Both the position numbers and the translations under genes were made by a program. From positions 62,001 through 126,000 of the forward strand of contig CAJUGD010000002.1 in the NCBI GenBank assembly GCA_910586205.1: a stretch of 64,000 bases of DNA, in the 5' to 3' direction. The stretch comes from an uncultured Lachnospiraceae bacterium. Lineage in GTDB: Bacteria; Bacillota; Clostridia; Lachnospirales; Lachnospiraceae. Shown in pieces: positions 50,699 to 59,387 of this stretch (its first letter is position 1; each line of letters opens with the position of its first letter). The notes under the pieces were generated by a model. That model saw only the letters and a list, made by a program, of their open reading frames with translations. It had not been told where the DNA came from and searched no databases.

Positions 50699-52120
50699 CT
50701 AATTCCCGAAGCTTTGATACAGCCGCTCCATAATCTCATCTGCCCTGTCTATATCAATCGAAGAAAAATTCATCACATAAATATTTTCCTCCCGGACTTC
50801 CCCATAAAAATAGCTGGACAAAGGCACCAGACGGATCCCCCTCTCCCCTGCACGCTCCATCACCGCGCCTTCCGAAAGCTCTGTGTGAACCGACAGCAGA
50901 AAATGCAGCCCTGCTTCTTCCCCGGATACGGAAATCCGATCCTTTAATTTACTGTGATCCAAAGCCTCTAAAAGCATATCCCTTTTTTTCCGGTAATGAT
51001 TTCTCAGCCGGTTTACATGGGCCTCAAACTTTCCCTCCTCAATAAACCGGGCCAATGTATACTGCTCAAAGTTAGAAACCGTACAAGAATAAAAAGACAA
51101 TCGCTCATAAAACCGGGCTAAAAGCTTAGGCGGAAGGATCATATAGCTGATCCGCACCGTTGAGCAAAGGGTCTTGGTAAAGGTATTCATATAAATAACC
51201 TTTTCCGACAAATCAATGCTCTGCAAAGTAGGAATGGGCTGCCCGCTGAGACGAAGCTCACTGTCATAGTCATCCTCAATAATATATCTTCCCTCTTTCC
51301 GGGATGCCCACCCAAGCAGTTCATACCGCCTGCTGATCGGCATGACGATCCCTGTAGGATACTGATGGGACGGCGTAATGTGGACAATCTCCACTGCCTT
51401 TTCCTCCAAAGCCGAAACACAGATTCCCGCATCATCCATGGTGATCCATTCACAGGGCGCATGAAAGCTGCGGTAAATATTTTCCAGCTTCCTATAGCCT
51501 GGATTCTCAACCCCATAGATCCTGTCATTTCCCAAAAGCTGTACAAGAAGCCCATACAAATATTCCGTTCCCGCGCCGATAATAATCTGCTCCGGCCTTA
51601 CGGACATTCCCCGAAAATCCCTTACATACCGCCCGATTGCTTCTCTTAAAGCCAACACCCCGCCGCAGGGGGAATTGGTCATCAGCTGGACGCGGCTGTC
51701 ACTAAGCATCTCGCGTATCACCTTTGACCAGATCGTAAAAGGGAAAAGGTCCGAGGATGTCTGATTGCTGGAAAAATCCGCAAAGCAGCAATCCTCCTGA
51801 TCCGCTGCCTGCGCCTTTTCCTCCTCTGCCGCCATATCCTTCCCCAAAAGGGGCTTTCTCTGCTCCATGATGCTGCTGTTAAAATCCGCCACATAAAAGC
51901 CTTTTTTGGGAATGGAATAGATATATCCCTCTGCCATTAGCTGTGCATACGCATTTTCCACCGTAACCACACTTACTCCAAGGTTCGAGGCAAATATCCT
52001 TTTGGATGGAAGCCGTTCCCCGGCCTTTAATGTACCCTGCATTATGTCGTTTTTGATGCTTTTGCAAAGATATTCATAGAGAGAATCTGATCCTGTATCC
52101 ATTAAGCTATACGTTATCAT
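50699..52120 (-). CDS. MocR/PdxR-like transcriptional regulator (GntR HTH plus aminotransferase domain)
   Basis: A 473-residue regulator with an N-terminal GntR winged helix (about 10-75: LYEYLCKSIKNDIMQGTLKAGERLPSKRIFASNLGVSVVTVENAYAQLMAEGYI) and a fold type I aminotransferase-like domain (about 110-470) with the PLP lysine in NTFTKTLCSTVRISYM and IIEDDYDSEL. MocR proteins sense PLP or an amine adduct and act on nearby genes. The start is MITYSLMD. It begins the minus-strand locus of phosphatase, aldolase, dehydrogenase, mtnA and importer and is itself preceded by a promoter with inverted repeats, so it probably controls these genes and itself. Confidence 0.93.
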   Translation of the reverse strand: MITYSLMDTGSDSLYEYLCKSIKNDIMQGTLKAGERLPSKRIFASNLGVSVVTVENAYAQLMAEGYIYSIPKKGFYVADFNSSIMEQRKPLLGKDMAAEEEKAQAADQEDCCFADFSSNQTSSDLFPFTIWSKVIREMLSDSRVQLMTNSPCGGVLALREAIGRYVRDFRGMSVRPEQIIIGAGTEYLYGLLVQLLGNDRIYGVENPGYRKLENIYRSFHAPCEWITMDDAGICVSALEEKAVEIVHITPSHQYPTGIVMPISRRYELLGWASRKEGRYIIEDDYDSELRLSGQPIPTLQSIDLSEKVIYMNTFTKTLCSTVRISYMILPPKLLARFYERLSFYSCTVSNFEQYTLARFIEEGKFEAHVNRLRNHYRKKRDMLLEALDHSKLKDRISVSGEEAGLHFLLSVHTELSEGAVMERAGERGIRLVPLSSYFYGEVREENIYVMNFSSIDIDRADEIMERLYQSFGN

Positions 52121-52197
52121 GCCTGCTGTACTCCCTAGAGCGTGTCTGACCTTATTGAATATATTTAAATTACACAATTTTCCAATGCCACATTTGT

Positions 52198-52226
52198 ATT
52201 ATACCCTTTACGGCAATACAAGTAAA
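52198..52226 (-). promoter_or_regulatory. mocR-type gene promoter with inverted repeats
   Basis: Minus-strand -35 TTTACT (52221-52226), 17-bp spacer, -10 TATAAT (52198-52203). CTTTAC and GTAAAG form an inverted repeat around the -35 box, and TTGTAT and ATACAA flank spacer and -10. These could be autoregulatory sites. The leader to the ATG is about 70 nt. Confidence 0.75.
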
Positions 52227-52246
52227 GCATAAAAACCACAAAAAGA

Positions 52247-52269
52247 ATCAGGGGTGCCTGACCCCTGAT
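52247..52269 (-). terminator. Terminator of the cysteine-desulfidase operon
   Basis: ATCAGGGGT and ACCCCTGAT form a 9-bp stem with a 5-nt loop followed on minus by TCTTTTTGTGG; it lies 21 bp beyond the M24 peptidase stop. Confidence 0.88.
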
Positions 52270-52289
52270 CTTTAATTCTTTCTTATATT

Positions 52290-53366
52290 TTATTCTACAA
52301 TCTCCAGATCCTTGGAATCATGGTTTAAGCTCACTGCCCCGTCCTTTGTAATCAGCATTAAATCCTCAATCCGGACCCCTAACTCTCCCGGCAGATAGAT
52401 TCCCGGCTCACAGGAAAAAATCATCCCTTCTTCCACCACATCCCGATTGGTTGCCGACACATCCCCTGCATCATGGACCTCAATGCCAATACAATGCCCC
52501 AGGCGATGGGTAAAGTAAGGACCATATCCGGCTTCTGTAATAATATCCCGCGCCACCTTGTCTATATCACAGAACCGCATCCCCGGCTTCATCACTGCCT
52601 GTGCCGCTAAGTTGGCCTTCTTTACAATCTCATAGACCTCCCGTCCCTTTTCACTGACACTTTTATAGAAAAATGTCCGGGTCATATCCGAGCAATACCC
52701 ATTCTTTTTGCATCCCACATCAAAGAGCACGCAATCGCCTTCCTTTAAGACTGTGTTGTCCGGCTTATGATGTCCAATGGCTGCATTGGCCCCAAAGCTG
52801 ACCAGCGGGCCAAAGGAAGGTCCCTCTGTTCCCAGCTCCTTATAGATGGCATTCATCCCGGCCGCAACCTCCAGCTCCGTCACGCCTGCCTTAATAAGCC
52901 CCCGAAACTGCGCCATAGCCGCATCATTTAACTGGGAAGCCAGGATCATTTTCTCTTTCTCGTCCTCATCCTTAATCCGGCGGGCCTTATCCACACACTC
53001 GGATGCATTCTTATATCCGGTTCCGGCCCCCAGCTCCATAAGCTCCAGCAAAAATTTTGCCGCCATTTTCTTATCAATTCCCAAGGGCTTGTCATGATCC
53101 GTATACCCGGCAATGATCTCACACCCCGGATCCGTGTCAGAGAACCAGATCTTCTCTATCCCAATGTCCCCGTCTACTGTAAACAATTTGTTGACAAACA
53201 GCTTATGGCTGCCGTTCTTATTCAGATACAAGGCCAGAAGGCGCTCATTAGGCAGAATCCATCTTCCGGTAAGATAATAAATAGACGGCGGATCACTGAC
53301 AAGCATCTGCTCCAGCCCCATATCCTCCATATTTTTCAGAACCCTTGCCACTCTTTCCTCAAACAT
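52290..53366 (-). CDS. M24 family metallopeptidase (Xaa-Pro dipeptidase-like)
   Basis: A 358-residue prolidase-like enzyme with an N-terminal creatinase-type domain (about 1-120) and a pita-bread peptidase domain. The metal site is seen in CVLFDVGCKKNGYCSDMTRTF (two Asp), HRLGHCIGIEVHD (His), EEGMIFSCEPGIYLP (Glu) and GVRIEDLMLI (Glu). It should cut Xaa-Pro dipeptides or N-termini. I start at MFEERVAR, since AAAGGAGG is 6 nt before it and touches the first ATG. It is last in the operon, 18 bp after the AbgT-type transporter, which may bring in its substrate. Confidence 0.94.
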   Translation of the reverse strand: MFEERVARVLKNMEDMGLEQMLVSDPPSIYYLTGRWILPNERLLALYLNKNGSHKLFVNKLFTVDGDIGIEKIWFSDTDPGCEIIAGYTDHDKPLGIDKKMAAKFLLELMELGAGTGYKNASECVDKARRIKDEDEKEKMILASQLNDAAMAQFRGLIKAGVTELEVAAGMNAIYKELGTEGPSFGPLVSFGANAAIGHHKPDNTVLKEGDCVLFDVGCKKNGYCSDMTRTFFYKSVSEKGREVYEIVKKANLAAQAVMKPGMRFCDIDKVARDIITEAGYGPYFTHRLGHCIGIEVHDAGDVSATNRDVVEEGMIFSCEPGIYLPGELGVRIEDLMLITKDGAVSLNHDSKDLEIVE

Positions 53367-53384
53367 ACCCATCCTCCTTTATTA

Positions 53385-54959
53385 TTACCCTACGGTATAG
53401 AACACGGCCGCCCCTGGTCCCAGCGGAAGATTTAAAACCATCCAAACAGCCAGCATAAGCGCCCAGCTCACCAGGAATGCCATTGAGTAGGGGAGCATGG
53501 AAGAAACCAGGGTTCCCCATCCTGTATCCTTGTCATACTTTTTCATAACCGTCAATATGTACGGAATCCAGGCAATGACCGGTGCAATAATATTAGTAGT
53601 GCTGTCTCCAATCCGGTATGCCACCTGGGTCAGCTCCGGAGAAAGTCCCATCTTCATAAACATGGGCACAAATACCGGCGCAAAGATCGCATACTTGGCA
53701 GAAGCTGAGGCCATAAACAAGTTGACAAACCCAGCCACCAGAATAAAGCACATCATCAATCCCACAGAATTAATATTCAGGCTCTGCAAAAGCTCTGCTC
53801 CCTTAAAGGACAGTATCCGTCCAATGTTCGTCTTGCTGAAATAATTGGTAAACTGAGCCGCCACAAAAGCCATGGCAATAAATCCGGAAATAGAAGCAAT
53901 GGATTTATTAAAAGAAGCCACCACATCCTTATCGCTCTTAAAGCTTCCGCAAAGCTTTCCATATACAAAAGAAGGAATGAAAAACAGCAAGGTAAACAGC
54001 GGAATAATGGCATTCATCAGGGTGGAGCCTTCAATCAGACTTCCCGTCTCCGGATTTCTCATAAACGAGCCTTTGGGAATACAGCAGATCACGTAAAGCG
54101 CCGCAATCCCCACGAACACCCAGTTAGCCACCTTAAGAGCCTTTTCTTCCTTGTCTGTCAGTTCATTGGAAACCTCCACCAGTGTACCGTCCCCGTTCTC
54201 CTTGTACGGCCCCAACCTGGGAATCACCACCAGCTCCGTAATCAAGGTTCCCACAATCGTAATCAAAAATGTTGAAGCAATCATAAAAAACCAGTTAGAT
54301 AAAGGCGTTACATTATATGCCGGATCAAGCGTCTGTGCCGCTGCCGTAGAAAAGCCGGACAAGGTAGCGTCTGCGGAACCGATCAGCAGGTTGGCGGAAA
54401 AGCCGCCGGACACTCCCGCAAAGCCTGCCGCCACCCCGGCCAGAGGATGCTTCTTATAAGCCTTAAAGATCATAGCTGCAAGAGGGATAAAGACCACATA
54501 TCCTGCATTTTCCGCCACATTGGTCATAACCCCGATAAACACCACCATAGGTGTCACAAGCTGAGCAGGGGTGATCTTCACCACCTTGTGAATCAAGCCG
54601 TTCAGCCATCCTGAGCTCTCTGCCACGCCGATTCCCAGCATGATCACCACAGTAAATCCCAACGGTGCATAATTGGTAAAATTGGTCACAGCCGAAGTCA
54701 GCATATACTGCAGACCAGAAATACTGAACAGGCTCACTACCGTCACCGTAGTTTCTTCCACTGTGCCGCTGCCTGAATTATACATCTCACCGGTAGCGCT
54801 CCATCCCATAGCTGCGCCGATACCGGAAAGCACTACCACAAACACTGCCAGATAGAAAAAAATCGTAAGAGGAGTAGGCAGTTTATTTCCCGCTGCCTCG
54901 ATCATGTCAAGAAAGCGTAGGATAAAGGAACGCTTTGTTGTCTGAGTTTTGTCTTTCAT
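53385..54959 (-). CDS. AbgT family transporter
   Basis: A 524-residue membrane protein with about 11-13 spans. It has the AbgT marks FLDMIEAAGNKLPTPLTIFF at the start, GVMTNVAENAGYVVFIPLAAMIF, FAGVSGGFSANLLIGSADATLSGF and the hairpin YRIGDSTTNIIAPVIAWIPY. AbgT of E. coli imports p-aminobenzoyl-glutamate and others export sulfonamides. Here, between a CoA-disulfide-reductase-like gene and a prolidase, uptake of a dipeptide-like compound is plausible but the substrate is not shown by sequence. Confidence 0.93.
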   Translation of the reverse strand: MKDKTQTTKRSFILRFLDMIEAAGNKLPTPLTIFFYLAVFVVVLSGIGAAMGWSATGEMYNSGSGTVEETTVTVVSLFSISGLQYMLTSAVTNFTNYAPLGFTVVIMLGIGVAESSGWLNGLIHKVVKITPAQLVTPMVVFIGVMTNVAENAGYVVFIPLAAMIFKAYKKHPLAGVAAGFAGVSGGFSANLLIGSADATLSGFSTAAAQTLDPAYNVTPLSNWFFMIASTFLITIVGTLITELVVIPRLGPYKENGDGTLVEVSNELTDKEEKALKVANWVFVGIAALYVICCIPKGSFMRNPETGSLIEGSTLMNAIIPLFTLLFFIPSFVYGKLCGSFKSDKDVVASFNKSIASISGFIAMAFVAAQFTNYFSKTNIGRILSFKGAELLQSLNINSVGLMMCFILVAGFVNLFMASASAKYAIFAPVFVPMFMKMGLSPELTQVAYRIGDSTTNIIAPVIAWIPYILTVMKKYDKDTGWGTLVSSMLPYSMAFLVSWALMLAVWMVLNLPLGPGAAVFYTVG

Positions 54960-55022
54960 ACTTCAAGTTCTCCTTTTTGCATTTACTTTTTCTTTGAATC
55001 CGTCCGTTTTGTCTCCGCCCTT

Positions 55023-56378
55023 TTACTTTGCCGTATTGGATGCAATCAGCGCCGCGTCCCATACCCCGGAAAACGGCGGAGAGTAACAAAGATCCATAAA
55101 GCCCATCTCGTCCACAGTCAGGCCGGCATAGATGGCAATGGCATAATAATTGGCTCTGGGAACCACGATCCCCTGTCCCCAGGTCTCTGCCCCCAGCACC
55201 ACTCTGGTTTTCGCATCATAAATCAGCTTGATATTCAGTTTTTCCTTCCCATAATAAGAAGCATAGCTGTTGCCGGTAATGGTGTTTACCTTAATATCCA
55301 TCCCATTGGCCCGGGCTTCCTTCTCCGAAAGCCCTACCTTTGCCGCATCCATCCCAAACAGCCGCAGCGCCGAGCTTCCAATCAGCTTAAATGGCTTTGG
55401 CTCTGCACCGCCTAAAATATCTCCGATGATCCTTCCCTGCTTATTGGCATTGGTGCCCAAAGGCGCATACTGGTACTGCCCGGTAACAGCAGATTTCATG
55501 ATGCTGCAGTCCCCGGCTGCATACACATCCTCTGCACTGGTCTCCATCCGCTCATTGACACAGATCGCTCCGTTTCTGGCCTTCTCTACATTTTGGATAA
55601 AGTCCGTACTGGGCGCAATCCCTGCACTGTTGATAAGCATATCCGCCGGAATCTCCTGAGTTGCTGCCTGGCCATCTTCTCCCTTACATTCAATTCTGAC
55701 AGCCTTGATGATCCCCCCTTCGGAAACCAGCTCCTTGACCATGGTTTTCGTGCGCACGGTTACTCCGTTCTTGGCAAGCTCCTCCTCCAGAGCCTGACTG
55801 ACCTCTGTGTCAAAAGCAGGCAGAATGTGATCCGCCAGCTCCACCACCGTCACATCTTTTCCGTACCGTCTGCATGCCTCTGACACCTCCAGCCCGATAA
55901 AACCTGCGCCTACAATGACCACATGCTTTGTCTTTTCTTCCAGAAGGGCTGTTTTTACCCGTGTTCCGTCCGATACATTCCGAATCTCGTACAGATTCTC
56001 ATATTCCTGGTCAAAAGGAGGAAAATGCCGCACCCCTGCTCCGCTTCCCACCACCAGCTTGTCATAAGTGTCCGTAAACACCTGGCCGCTTTTCAGATCC
56101 TTCACGGTCACGGTCTTTTTTTCTGTGTCCACAGAAGTCACCTCATGCCAGGTTTTCACCGGAATCCCGCTTTTTGCAAATTCCTCGGCAGTCCGGGCAA
56201 TCAGCTCACTTCCCTGGCGGATGTGGTCTGAGATATAAAAGGGAATCCCACAAGCCCCATAGGATACTTCCTCCCCTTTTTCATACACCACAATCTCTGC
56301 CTGGTCCTTTAAAAGCCGTTTCAGCTTGGACGCTGCGGACATTCCCGCCGCCACGCCGCCGATAATCACAACCTTCAC
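55023..56378 (-). CDS. CoA-disulfide reductase/NADH oxidase-like flavoprotein
   Basis: A 451-residue FAD- and NAD(P)H-dependent enzyme of the one-cysteine subgroup. FAD binds at VVIIGGVAAGMSAASKLKR; the redox Cys43 is in SYGACGIPFY; NAD(P) binds at VVIVGAGFIGLEVSEACRRYG; VYAAGDCSIMK closes the second FAD site; the C-terminal dimer domain ends WDAALIASNTAK. Family members reduce CoA disulfide, CoA persulfide or oxygen. It has no rhodanese domain. In an operon with cysteine desulfidase, which makes sulfide, a role with persulfides or disulfides fits better than oxygen reduction. Its start overlaps the symporter stop (ATGA). Confidence 0.9.
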   Translation of the reverse strand: MKVVIIGGVAAGMSAASKLKRLLKDQAEIVVYEKGEEVSYGACGIPFYISDHIRQGSELIARTAEEFAKSGIPVKTWHEVTSVDTEKKTVTVKDLKSGQVFTDTYDKLVVGSGAGVRHFPPFDQEYENLYEIRNVSDGTRVKTALLEEKTKHVVIVGAGFIGLEVSEACRRYGKDVTVVELADHILPAFDTEVSQALEEELAKNGVTVRTKTMVKELVSEGGIIKAVRIECKGEDGQAATQEIPADMLINSAGIAPSTDFIQNVEKARNGAICVNERMETSAEDVYAAGDCSIMKSAVTGQYQYAPLGTNANKQGRIIGDILGGAEPKPFKLIGSSALRLFGMDAAKVGLSEKEARANGMDIKVNTITGNSYASYYGKEKLNIKLIYDAKTRVVLGAETWGQGIVVPRANYYAIAIYAGLTVDEMGFMDLCYSPPFSGVWDAALIASNTAK

Positions 56379-57748
56379 TTTCTCACCATCCTTTCCACAA
56401 ATATAGCGTTGGCCATACAGCCTGTTACATTAATAAGGGTTCTGGGCACATCTGCAATAGGGTCCACGGCAATCATTGCTCCCAGCCCCGGCACTGCCTC
56501 CTGCATCCCAATTCCCAGTACCGCCGCAAATTCCGCCATCGTGGCGGTCCCCGGCAAACCGGTAATTCCGTATGACATGAGGGCAATCACTGCCACCAAG
56601 AGAACCACTGTTCCCGGAGACATAACAACCCCGCACATCCCCATGGCAAATACCGCAGCCATGGCAGGGAAAAGCGCCCCGCAGCCCTGCATGCCAGAAG
56701 ATATGGCATAAGAAGACACCATATCCGTAATCTCCCGATTAAGCCCCAGTCCCTCTGCCAAAGCCTGCTGGGCTTCCGGCAGACAGCCTGCACCTGAACG
56801 GGTCTTTAAAGCTTTTATAATGGCCGTCTTCCCGTTCTTAATAAATGCCGCCGGTCCCACACCTCCTGCTAAGCTCAGCAATAACTGGACTGCCAGCATA
56901 ACCACTGCTCCCAATGTCAGAACGAAAAGCATTTTCACAAGCATTGCCAAAGCCAGCCAGCCATGTTCTGCTGTCAAAGAAGCCATAATCGCCGCAGCCC
57001 CCATAGGCTTATAGGCAATCACGGTCTTACATACGCTGCTTCCCACTGAAAATGCCCCATCCACCAGATCAAACACCGGCTTTACAGTATCCATATATTT
57101 TCCGGACATTCTCCTTGCCGCAATGCCCACATAGATACCAAATACAAACAGCCCTACCACATTGGCACGGATCAGATCCCAGCCCAGCCCGGAAGGAATC
57201 CGGCCATAGATCAGTCCTATCATGCTCTCCCCACTCCCCACACTCCAACGGAACACCTCTGCATCCGTGCCTGGCAGAACTCCTACCTTAAACACAAGCC
57301 CAAGGCATATTGCAATGAATGCACTCGTTGCCACCATACCTGTATTCACCCGCTTTTTCCATCGCGTCAAAGGCGATACCTGCTTCTCGGCAGGAGTATG
57401 GATCACCAGCTTAACCGAAGCGAGAAATACCATAGGAAGCACTAAGCACACAAACAACGACAAATACCCCTGTGCCACAAGCTGGAACCAAAGATCCAAA
57501 TTCTCCGCCACAGTCATCCAGGAGTCCGCCGCAGAAGCAGTTTCCGCCTGTCCTGCCATCCAGGCCGCCAGCCCAAACACAGAACCGGCCCCTGTGCCTA
57601 TGAGTACCCGGGTGGCAAAGCTGAATTTCTTCTTCGGCAGCTTCGACAAACCATACAGCATGGCAAAGAACAATACCACCCCAATCAGCCGTTCTCCATG
57701 TCCCTCAGAAATATCCAAAAACCTAAGAATGTCATTACCGCTTACCAT
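56375..57748 (-). CDS. Dicarboxylate/amino acid:cation symporter (DAACS) family
   Basis: A 457-residue sodium or proton symporter of the GltP/SstT/TcyP fold with eight spans and two hairpins. Seen are AQGYLSLFVCLVLPMVFLASVKLV, the serine-rich hairpin area around SSYAISSGMQGCGALFPAMAAVFAMGM, and TGLPGTATMAEFAAVLGIG near the C-terminus, with VDPIADVPRTLINVTGCMANAIFV, matching TcyP/cystine-type members. Cystine or cysteine is a likely substrate given the neighbouring desulfidase. The start is MVSGNDILRF. It follows cyuA by 32 bp. Confidence 0.88.
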   Translation of the reverse strand: MVSGNDILRFLDISEGHGERLIGVVLFFAMLYGLSKLPKKKFSFATRVLIGTGAGSVFGLAAWMAGQAETASAADSWMTVAENLDLWFQLVAQGYLSLFVCLVLPMVFLASVKLVIHTPAEKQVSPLTRWKKRVNTGMVATSAFIAICLGLVFKVGVLPGTDAEVFRWSVGSGESMIGLIYGRIPSGLGWDLIRANVVGLFVFGIYVGIAARRMSGKYMDTVKPVFDLVDGAFSVGSSVCKTVIAYKPMGAAAIMASLTAEHGWLALAMLVKMLFVLTLGAVVMLAVQLLLSLAGGVGPAAFIKNGKTAIIKALKTRSGAGCLPEAQQALAEGLGLNREITDMVSSYAISSGMQGCGALFPAMAAVFAMGMCGVVMSPGTVVLLVAVIALMSYGITGLPGTATMAEFAAVLGIGMQEAVPGLGAMIAVDPIADVPRTLINVTGCMANAIFVERMVRK

Positions 57749-57780
57749 TATCCTAATCACCCCTCTCTCACAAACAAGTC

Positions 57781-59058
57781 TCAGCAATCGGTCATAATCT
57801 GAATAATCTCCTTATCTGTTCCTTTCATGCCTTCCTTTCCCAAACGGCCGATATTGCGGATTGTATTCTCCACGCCTTTCGAGACGATCCCGTCACCTCC
57901 GCGGAACTGCTGCCCATTGATGTACATCTGATATCCCAAAATTCCCGCATCTACCGCAGCGGCAATCTTTCCGGCACAGGAAGGTTTCGCCCCGTCACAG
58001 ATGATTCCCGACACAATCGCCAAAGCATTGACCAGCGTGTGAGCAATCGCAGCATAATCCCCGCCCAAAAGATAAGCAATCCCACATCCGGCTCCGCATC
58101 CGGCGCTGACCGCGCCGCAGTAAGCCGACAGACGCCCAATCCCCGTCTTCTGATGGATTGTCACCAGATTGGAAAGAACCAATGCCCGGTACATTTCCTC
58201 CTCTGACACCTTCAGCTCCTTTGCATACTCGATCACTGGCAGGGAAGCTGTCATCCCCTGATTTCCGCTTCCGGAATTAATGATAACCGGCATCTCACAG
58301 CCGCTCATCCTGGCATCCGATCCGGCAGCCGCAGCGGCTCTCGCCCGCACCCGGATATCATCCCCATAAGCCTTTAACAGAACACTTCCGATATTAGCGC
58401 CCCAATCATGGTCCAGCCCTTCCCTGGAGATGGCACTGTTATACTCGATCTGACGGCTGATAAGCTCGTTCACATCCTCTAATTCTACCGTCTTGGCAAA
58501 GTCATAGATATCCTTTACATTCAAAAGGCTCCTGTCCGCCATCTGGGCGTCCTCCGTAGCCATAACCCCCATCTCATACAGCGTTTCCCCATCCTTCTCA
58601 ATCAATACAATATTCGTGTGGTAATTGGCAATCCGCACCTTGGCATAGGAACCGCCTCCATATAAGGTTACAATCATGTCCAGAAGCTCGTCTGTCTCCA
58701 ATGGCTTCACCTGTATCTGGGTTTTCCCCATATACTCCTTGATCTGCACCTTTTGTTCTTCTGTCACTCCGGCAATGACCTCCAGAATCCGTCCTGCGTC
58801 TCCTGCCACCACACCGGCTGCCGCTGCCGCCTCAATCCCCTTAAGACCTCCCGTATTGGGCACAATCACGCTTTTTACATTTTTAACAATGTTTCCGCTG
58901 GCCTCCACCATGCAGCGCTCCGGCAGTACTCCCAGCACCTCCCGCGCTTTTGCCGCACAATACGCCAGTGCAATCGGCTCCGTACAGCCCATGGCGGGAA
59001 CCAGTTCTTCCTTCAGAATCTGCACATATGTCTGATACTGAACACTTGTACGCTCCAT
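57781..59058 (-). CDS. cyuA: L-cysteine desulfidase (CyuA, UPF0597)
   Basis: CyuA uses a [4Fe-4S] cluster to split L-cysteine into pyruvate, ammonia and sulfide. The 425-residue product has the family hallmark AMGCTEPIALAYCAAKA (Cys25 as probable cluster or catalytic ligand), GNIVKNVKSVIVPNTGG, EMPVIINSGSGNQGMTASLPVIEYA and the cysteine-rich AGCGAGCGIAYLLGG and CDGAKPSCAGKIAAAVDAGILGY. The start is MERTSVQYQ with AGGAGG upstream. It is the first gene of a five-gene operon with a strong promoter and an inverted repeat at its start of transcription. A regulator of the YheO type lies just upstream. Confidence 0.94.
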   Translation of the reverse strand: MERTSVQYQTYVQILKEELVPAMGCTEPIALAYCAAKAREVLGVLPERCMVEASGNIVKNVKSVIVPNTGGLKGIEAAAAAGVVAGDAGRILEVIAGVTEEQKVQIKEYMGKTQIQVKPLETDELLDMIVTLYGGGSYAKVRIANYHTNIVLIEKDGETLYEMGVMATEDAQMADRSLLNVKDIYDFAKTVELEDVNELISRQIEYNSAISREGLDHDWGANIGSVLLKAYGDDIRVRARAAAAAGSDARMSGCEMPVIINSGSGNQGMTASLPVIEYAKELKVSEEEMYRALVLSNLVTIHQKTGIGRLSAYCGAVSAGCGAGCGIAYLLGGDYAAIAHTLVNALAIVSGIICDGAKPSCAGKIAAAVDAGILGYQMYINGQQFRGGDGIVSKGVENTIRNIGRLGKEGMKGTDKEIIQIMTDC

Positions 59059-59086
59059 ATCTGTCCTCCTATGCAATTCATATTTT

Positions 59087-59149
59087 ATTTATGAGAAATT
59101 TATTGAATCTTCATAAATTAACTATATTACTTTCAAGCAGTTTTGTCAA
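59087..59149 (-). promoter_or_regulatory. cyuA operon promoter and candidate operator
   Basis: Minus-strand -35 TTGACA (59144-59149), 17-bp spacer, -10 TATAGT (59121-59126). An 8-bp inverted repeat (ATTTATGA/TCATAAAT, 16-bp spacer) covers 59087-59118, over the likely start of transcription, which suits a repressor or a ligand-released roadblock. The rest of the 329-bp gap holds AT-rich sequence and the upstream gene's terminator. Confidence 0.75.
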
Positions 59150-59285
59150 TCATTATAATAATTTTTTTTCATAATAATAACAGTATTGGAAAAATAGCAT
59201 GAAACGATTTTGCCTTTCAAACAAAATTAAGCCTGTATCCACACAGCACTTGGCCCATTACAGAAGAAATCCAAGAAAAACAGAA

Positions 59286-59333
59286 AGAGCCGTTTACCGA
59301 TACACATTTTAAAGCATATCAATAAACGACTCT
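59286..59333 (-). terminator. Terminator after the YheO-type regulator
   Basis: AGAGTCGTTTA and TAAACGGCTCT form an 11-bp stem (one G-T pair) with a long loop followed on minus by TTCTGTTTTTC. Confidence 0.8.
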
Positions 59334-59387
59334 AAAACCTTTTGTGTCTTAAACCAACAGCCTTGCCTTCTGTCAGAGCACACCGTC

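Noticed and set aside
53385..54959. p-aminobenzoyl-glutamate as the certain substrate of the AbgT protein
   Set aside because: The family has varied substrates and the operon context points to sulfur or dipeptide metabolism.
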